Below, piece by piece: positions 58,901 to 64,000 of a DNA stretch of 64,000 bases. The DNA is from Euphorbia lathyris. Lineage: Eukaryota; Streptophyta; Magnoliopsida; Malpighiales; Euphorbiaceae. The stretch is from the NCBI RefSeq assembly GCF_963576675.1, contig NC_088916.1, positions 449,001 through 513,000 on the forward strand, in the 5' to 3' direction. The position numbers were made by a program, and so were the translations under genes. The notes under the pieces were generated by a model. The model saw nothing but the letters and a program-made list of their open reading frames with translations. It made no database searches and was not told the origin of the DNA. Position 1 is the first letter of the stretch. Each line of letters opens with the position of its first letter.

Positions 58901-59970
58901 ATGAGTTTTTGTCGCCGGCGGCAAGCCATTTTTCCCTGCTTTTATCCCTGAATAAGAGTTCCTATCTATACAGCTGCAGATCAAGATCTTGTTGTGCAAC
59001 TAGCTCTTCGTCAAACCGAGCATCATTGAGACCCTCTCTGGATATAACGCTTTGAATTTCCTCAAGTCTTGCTAGAGCCAAAGCGATGTTGCTTTCTACA
59101 CAGCCAAATACCTCTTTATTCCATATTCGAATCTTGTGCCTGAGAGACTTAAGTTTATGACAGAGCAACTGAGCTGGCGGGAGGGAGAGATTGCTGGAGG
59201 ACCAGTGATCAACCACTAATTTTCGCAACGAATCATGTGTAGTCCACATGGTAAGAAACCGAATTCTGCTCTTTCTTAGCAGTTCCATTAGCACAGGAGA
59301 GAAAGATCGGGCAGTGATCAGACTTATTTCGAGGAAGAATAGAGCAAGTTATTTTGTCCCAGCTGTCAATAAAATCATCGTTAATCAATGCCCTGTCAAG
59401 CTTGCATTCAACATGGCCATTGTCCCTTCTTCCATTCGACAAAGTGTAATATAATCTAGAGCTTTCGACTTCAGTCAGATCCCCATTTCTGATGAAATCT
59501 CTAAAATCACGACAATTGCTCTCTGAGGGACTCCTTCATATTTTCTCATGAGCTCCAGTAATCGTATTAAAATCCCCCAAGACTATCCTTTTATCACAAA
59601 CTGTACTCGCCAGGATTGAATTCCAAAGAAATCTTCTCATGCTAGCATTGTTATCTCCATAAACAAATGAAATTTGATAATCATTATGGTTCAGTCTGTA
59701 CCTGATAGTGATGTGTTGCTCATGCCTGATCACGGTGGAGCAACGATTACTGATACCAGTTTTGCAAAACACCCAAATAGAGTTATTGTGATTATAATCA
59801 ATACGCTGCATACCAATAGAGTTCCAGAAGCTAATGTGAATTCTGTCAAATTCGACCATAGGCTTAGCTAAGCACAATAAATCAGGATGATTAATTCTAC
59901 AAAGCAGTTTAAGGGCCCTCTGAGTTCCCTCATTCAAAATTCCTCTGTAGTTCCAGAATAAAAGATTCAT
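55912..59970 (-). pseudogene. LINE ORF2: endonuclease, reverse transcriptase, zf-RVT and RNase H (broken)
   Basis: Read on -: an AP-type endonuclease at 59970-59240 with LGDFN and SDHCPI; a reverse transcriptase core at 58476-57535 with VRQGDPLS and the catalytic YVDD (YADD or FADD is commoner); a zinc-binding RVT C-terminal part at 57408-56386 (CRAATCWKLLYGKL, CELCKNNEENATHLF); and an RNase H-like tail at 56390-55912 ending near HFCQALVFDD. Stops and frame changes separate these at about 59536, 59240-59290, 58965, 58570, 58500, 57535 and 56386. It copied its own RNA when intact; this copy cannot make a full protein. Confidence 0.9.
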
Positions 59971-60119
59971 ATGAATTTTATAGGAGGTTGAGTACGACCT
60001 ATCAGACGAGAGTCACTTTTATTACTCTTTGGTTTCCTACGGGTTGTTATCCAGTCACTTCCCTCAGCAGCATACTCATTCACTGTGCAAATCTCTCTGT
60101 TATTTGATCTGATCATGTG

Positions 60120-61313
60120 CTAAGTCCACTCATTAGTTTCAGTGAGAAAATTTACCTGTTTAGGAAGCCCCACTGGCAGATGAAATTCAAACTCCGAGTC
60201 AGCCCCTGATCCCCTTTCATCTTCACTGTAATCTCCCCAGGCATCATTACCGCCTTTCTCAGTTCTTTGCTCAACTAGCTCGGATTTATATAACACCAAC
60301 TGTAGCGAATTGTCATGAGATGTCTCACATACCGTTTCCTCTTCTTTATGTAATGGAGAAGCAGGCTCCGTTTGCATAGCAGCAGCCTCAGCCTGAGTAC
60401 CACGTCAGACCATATTGTTAGGCTTTTTAGGCTGTGTATTCTTCTTAGCCTGTGTATTGACATTTGTCCGACAGACCGAAGAGGAGTGTCCTACAGAGGA
60501 AGAAGTTCCACATAGCGATGGTAAATTCTCATATTCAAAGAATGCCCATTGCTTCTAATTATCAGTATCAATTCTTAGCCTATATATCTTGAACCTCCAA
60601 AGATAGCTCTACATCAATTAGCACCCTAGCATAGTGCCCAAATTCCCTATTAACTGTGTTTTTATCAAATCTAATGGGAACACCAACAGCTCTAGCAATA
60701 CTAGCAATAATTCTGGTATCCTAGAATTCCCAAGGTAAATTGTAGAATCTTACCCAAACTTGTGCAGACGTGGATTTGTGAAGGTCCGGATTGAAACCTG
60801 GGTTCCAGGGTGAGAATCTGATGATTCCTGGTTTCAAAGAAATCGCTCCCTGGCCCCAAATGTCCTGAAGAGCCATTTCATCTGGCATGACAATCTGATA
60901 GAATCCCTTGCCGAGAGATATCAATTTCTAGTCCATATTGCGTTTCCAAACTTGATTCAGCTTCTGCTTTAGATCAGCATGTTTCCAAGGTTTTTCTCCC
61001 TTGTTTAGCGAAACCCGCCCAATGACGGAATGTTGGACGGCTTTGATTCGTTCTTCATATATTTTCTGCGAGATTTGATCGATTTGAAACCTCCCTCTTC
61101 CGTGACCATCGGCAGAGAAGAGCTGGGGGTAACCAGCGGCGGCGAGGGAATTATCGTCGAGGAGATGGAATTCTTTACCACATCTGCAAATGAGGTTGCA
61201 GCAGAGCTCCCGCTAGCAGCTGCAGAGAAGGTTGACAAGGATTTTCTGTCGAATAAATGTGCAATAGCGAACGCCGCAGCATCTCCGGCGATCGTCATGG
61301 TGGAAGGCAGCAT
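60120..61313 (-). pseudogene. LINE ORF1: DUF4283-type nucleic-acid binding protein (broken)
   Basis: On -: an N-terminal part rich in Ser/Pro/Ala at 61313-61005; a DUF4283-like block at about 61020-60720 (FYQIVMPDEMALQDIW; PWNPGFNPDLHKSTSAQVW); then a short Cys-containing segment and an acidic tail to 60120. A frameshift near 61030, a TAG near 60935 and another TAG at about 60721 break it. In plant L1 elements ORF1 packages the RNA. Confidence 0.82.
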
Positions 61314-61413
61314 CGAGCTAGGTCATCGCCCTCCTCTTTTTATTTGTCAACAAAACATGGTAATAGAATCATTATTCCATTCCATTACATTACCCAAAAT
61401 ACTTTCACCATTT

Positions 61414-61768
61414 AAAAGCAAAACAGTGAACCAACTAAACCAAGGATTTCTTTTAGGTGAGATTGTTTAAAATCTCATAAGATATTACTAAATCTGGTTT
61501 TTCAAAGCCAAAGTGACAAAAGTATCCTTTTAATTTTTTTTCTAATTGAATCCAATAATAAATAAAAGAAATTGAACATCTAATTATCCATCTAATTTCT
61601 TTTCTACACCATTAAAATTTTATACATCCTTAATAATTTCATGCAAAGAAAATTAGAAAAAATATTATAAAATCTAAAATGAAAACTAAATTACATACTT
61701 TTTATTTTATAAAATATCGAGAAAAAAATATTAGAAATACGTCAATATTTTTTTTGATATTTAAAAAA
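61414..61768. other. AT-rich flank of the LINE
   Basis: No recognisable element. Ends at the junction of the second direct duplicate. Confidence 0.5.
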
Positions 61769-62395
61769 AAAGTGAGATTCGAACCTGTGCATTAATAGTT
61801 TATAGATGAATTATTTATGGATGGTTTATTACATTTATACTTTATTAAATTTGCAATATTTTGTTATTTTATGTATTGATCCTTAAGGGGTAAGAATGCC
61901 CGCGCATACCCACTATTTAAATTGGATGAGAATGAAATTTATGAAGTATACCCGTTAGGATAATAAGACGAATACATATAATGAAATAATAAATGGCTAA
62001 GGGTTTTGGATTAGTACTACCTGTGGTATCCTAGTCGTTGCCATCCCTACTATAGATTCAACTTTAATGTGGCCAGATACAATAATTTGGCTTAATATAT
62101 AGGATCCCTTTGAATTTGGACAAAAAAACCGATTGACCCTTTGAATTTATAAAATTTCTCGTTAGCCCATGAACTTATTTAAAATGATATGATTAAATAG
62201 AATAAATGTATTTCTTTTTATGCAAGTTCAGAGGCCAAAAGATCAATTTGTGCATATTGAAGAGGCTAATAGTTCACTATAAATAAAATCAAGTGACCAA
62301 TAGATTGTATTAATCAAATTCAAATGACTAACGAAATACTCTATAAATTCTAAATTTAGGATCAATCGGTTTTTGGACCGGATTCAGGGAGCCTC
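61769..62395 (+). repeat. Direct duplicate, copy 2
   Basis: Matches 54149-54822. It stops at GGGAGCC, where a LINE has inserted; the other copy continues TCTAATATATTAC. Confidence 0.85.
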
Positions 62396-64000
62396 TTTTT
62401 TTTTTGGTAGAAAAGGAAAAGAAAAACGAACAACAACAAACTACCCAGGAATTAGCCTAGGGAAGCTAACCCCAATTCTATCTTCTAAGAGAAGAGGAGA
62501 GATGAAACTAGGGGAAACAGGAAGGGTAGTAACGCCTAACATCCCTTCATGGCCCGCCGCCGCCAAGCGATCAGCAACACGATTCTGCTCTCTAAAAATG
62601 TGTCTGAACTCTACGAACTCAAAGGAGGAGCAAAGCCTTTTAATAGCTTTGATGAGGTTGCGACTGTTAAGACCCATAGAATGATTCTCAGAAATCATTT
62701 TGATTGCTTCCAAATTATCAGACTCCACAGAGAGCCTCTTAACACCCAGCCTTTTAGCAAGATTGATTCCAGTAAGAATAGCCCAGAGCTCCGCAGAAAA
62801 GGAAGAAACCAACCCTAAATTCTCGGAGAACCCAGAAAGCCAGGCGCCCCCTGCATCTCTAAGCACACCTCCAGCCGCAATCTTACCGTTACTGAGGCAG
62901 GAACCATCAGTATTCAGCTTCACAACCCCCTCTCTTGGCCTGCTCCATCCCACGAGATGGACATCACAACACTGAGAGGCTCTGGCAAGGGACTCTCCTT
63001 TGAAACTATCGATAATAGAGAAAAGTTTTTTCGAGAAGAAATCAGCTAAGTTTGTCATAAAAACAGTTTTATCTCCAAAAATCTCCTCGTTTCTCCATTT
63101 CCAAACTTGGTGACAGATAATAGCAAAGAAAATGTCACCATGCTCCATGTATGGAAGCAACTTTCCTCTAACACCATTAGAGAACCAGTCGACCTCAGAA
63201 TGTGCCATGAAGGAAGAGAAAATATGGTGTGGGAGAATTTTCCTCCAAACCTCTTTACTATTAGAGCAATCTCTAAGAGCATGGCACAAAGTCTCAACAT
63301 GGCCTCTGCATCTACTGCAAGCTCCAGAATCAGCCAAGTGCCTTCTGTGCCTATCCGAATTAGTAAGAAGCATGTCCTTAACGCCCAGCCACAGGAAACT
63401 CCTAATACGGAAAGGAAGTTTAAGGGTCCAAATCGACTTCCACACATCCGAGGGAGGATCAGATCTAAAGAGAGAGAAAGCTTCAAAGGTCGATTTGCAA
63501 GAATAAACTCCATTGTTAGTCAGCGCCCAGCAGTGCCTATCCAAGTCTTCCTCTTGATTACTCACCTTCACTCCCCGCATTCTAAGGAGAGTCTCAAGGC
63601 TAAAGAAAGTATCAAACTTTGACCAGATCCAGTCCCCTTCCGAGTCAACCACATCGGCAATCCTCCAGTTGCGTATATCACTAGGCGGGGAGGGGGGGGG
63701 GGGGGAGGGAAGAACACACCTCAATTAACGGTTTATCCCCAATCCAGTTATCAAAACAGAAACTAATGGACTTACCATTCCCCACCTCCAGGCCAACTCC
63801 CGAGCAGAACTCATCAAACACAGCACTAAGTCCTTTCCAGAGGAAGGAACAATTAGCAACTCTCTCTTTCGGGCCCCCGAAGATTTTGTCTTTCCGATAC
63901 TTACCACAAAGGAGGCGAACCCAAAGAGAGGAGGGGTTTTGCCACATACGCCAAAGGAGTTTCATTAATAAAACTTTATTATTGTCCTTTGCTTTCCTAA
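62396..64000 (-). mobile_element. L1-type LINE running off the window: RT C-terminus, zf-RVT, RNase H
   Basis: 3' end with poly(A) (T run at 62397-62405 on +), stop at 62441. Frame 63724-62441 encodes a zf-RVT domain (LPFRIRSFLWLGVKDMLLTN; CSRCRGHVETLCH) and an RNase H domain with the acidic residues NTDGS, AELWA, VESDN and VADRLA all present. The preceding part (63965-63681, WRMWQNPSSLWVRLLCGKYR) is in another frame, the shift occurring in a C-run at 63688-63708. The 5' part is beyond 64000. It is little degraded, so probably young. Confidence 0.92.

Larger units (their letters stand above)
55764..61395 (-). mobile_element. Full-length L1-type LINE, degenerate
   Basis: About 5.6 kb, bounded by the 18-bp target duplication AAAATACTTTCACCATTT at 55746-55763 and 61396-61413. 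The 5' end is at about 61395 on - and a short poly(A) lies at 55764-55767. It encodes two successive reading regions (ORF1 and ORF2), both broken by stops and shifts. The 3' UTR ends near 55920. Confidence 0.92.

Noticed and set aside
54149..62395. LTR pair of a retrotransposon
   Set aside because: The direct repeats lack TG..CA ends and contain pieces of other elements; the LINE between them has its own target duplication.
62373..63622. Several + strand frames of 89-171 codons
   Set aside because: Antisense to the LINE zf-RVT/RNase H frame, which has recognisable catalytic residues.

Overview
This is nuclear DNA from a flowering plant, most likely a eudicot. It has intron-containing plant gene families, very AT-rich intergenic DNA, plant L1- and RTE-type LINEs, Au-like SINEs, hAT elements and dense small foldback transposons. 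No rRNA, tRNA or CRISPR feature and no bacterial or organellar gene was seen. I cannot name the species from sequence alone.

Only three host genes are supported. (1) A 3-ketoacyl-CoA synthase (KCS) on + at 2766-6623: three exons, 512 aa, with leucine where the catalytic histidine is expected. (2) A GPI-anchored beta-1,3-glucanase (GH17 plus X8/CBM43) on - at 8171-16957: two exons, 479 aa, separated by a 7.3-kb intron full of repeats. (3) A major-facilitator transporter of the plant OCT7/NiaP type on - at 36194-44758: five coding exons, 480 aa, first intron of GC-AG type, probably preceded by a non-coding leader exon near 46.5-49.5 kb. KCS and GH17 are convergent, and their 3' ends are joined by a small tandem duplication.

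The rest is mostly transposon debris. 1-2.7 kb: foldback elements upstream of KCS. 9.3-16.5 kb: the GH17 intron, with a minisatellite, GAGCTC-rich repeats, a duplicated exon fragment and SINEs. 17-24.8 kb: two extra copies of the GH17 leader among foldback elements. 25-36 kb: gene-poor DNA with several foldback families and a SINE. 36-45 kb: transporter introns packed with insertions. 46-49.6 kb: a tandem array carrying three copies of the probable transporter leader exon. 50-54 kb: a LINE fragment and nested hAT elements. 55.76-61.4 kb: a full-length but broken L1-type LINE with an 18-bp target duplication. 62.4-64 kb: a second LINE running off the window.

Foldback families are named here by their outer sequence: FB-A (GGGTAAATTACACCC), FB-B (GGGTAAATAATTTATTAG), FB-C (GGTTAAATGCA), FB-D (GGGTTAAGGTGCAA), FB-E (GAGTAAATTACACCAATGG), FB-F (GGTAAATTACATACG), FB-G (GGGTAAATTTCAAATAA), FB-H (GGGATAATTCC), FB-I (GGGATAAGATACC), FB-J (GGCTTAATACATC), FB-L (TGTTGCACGG), FB-M (GGCAAAAAACATT). 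For most of them I found 9- or 10-bp target duplications by eye, which points to Mutator-like mobilisation. Exon joins were set by splice consensus, reading phase and known family motifs, without transcript evidence.
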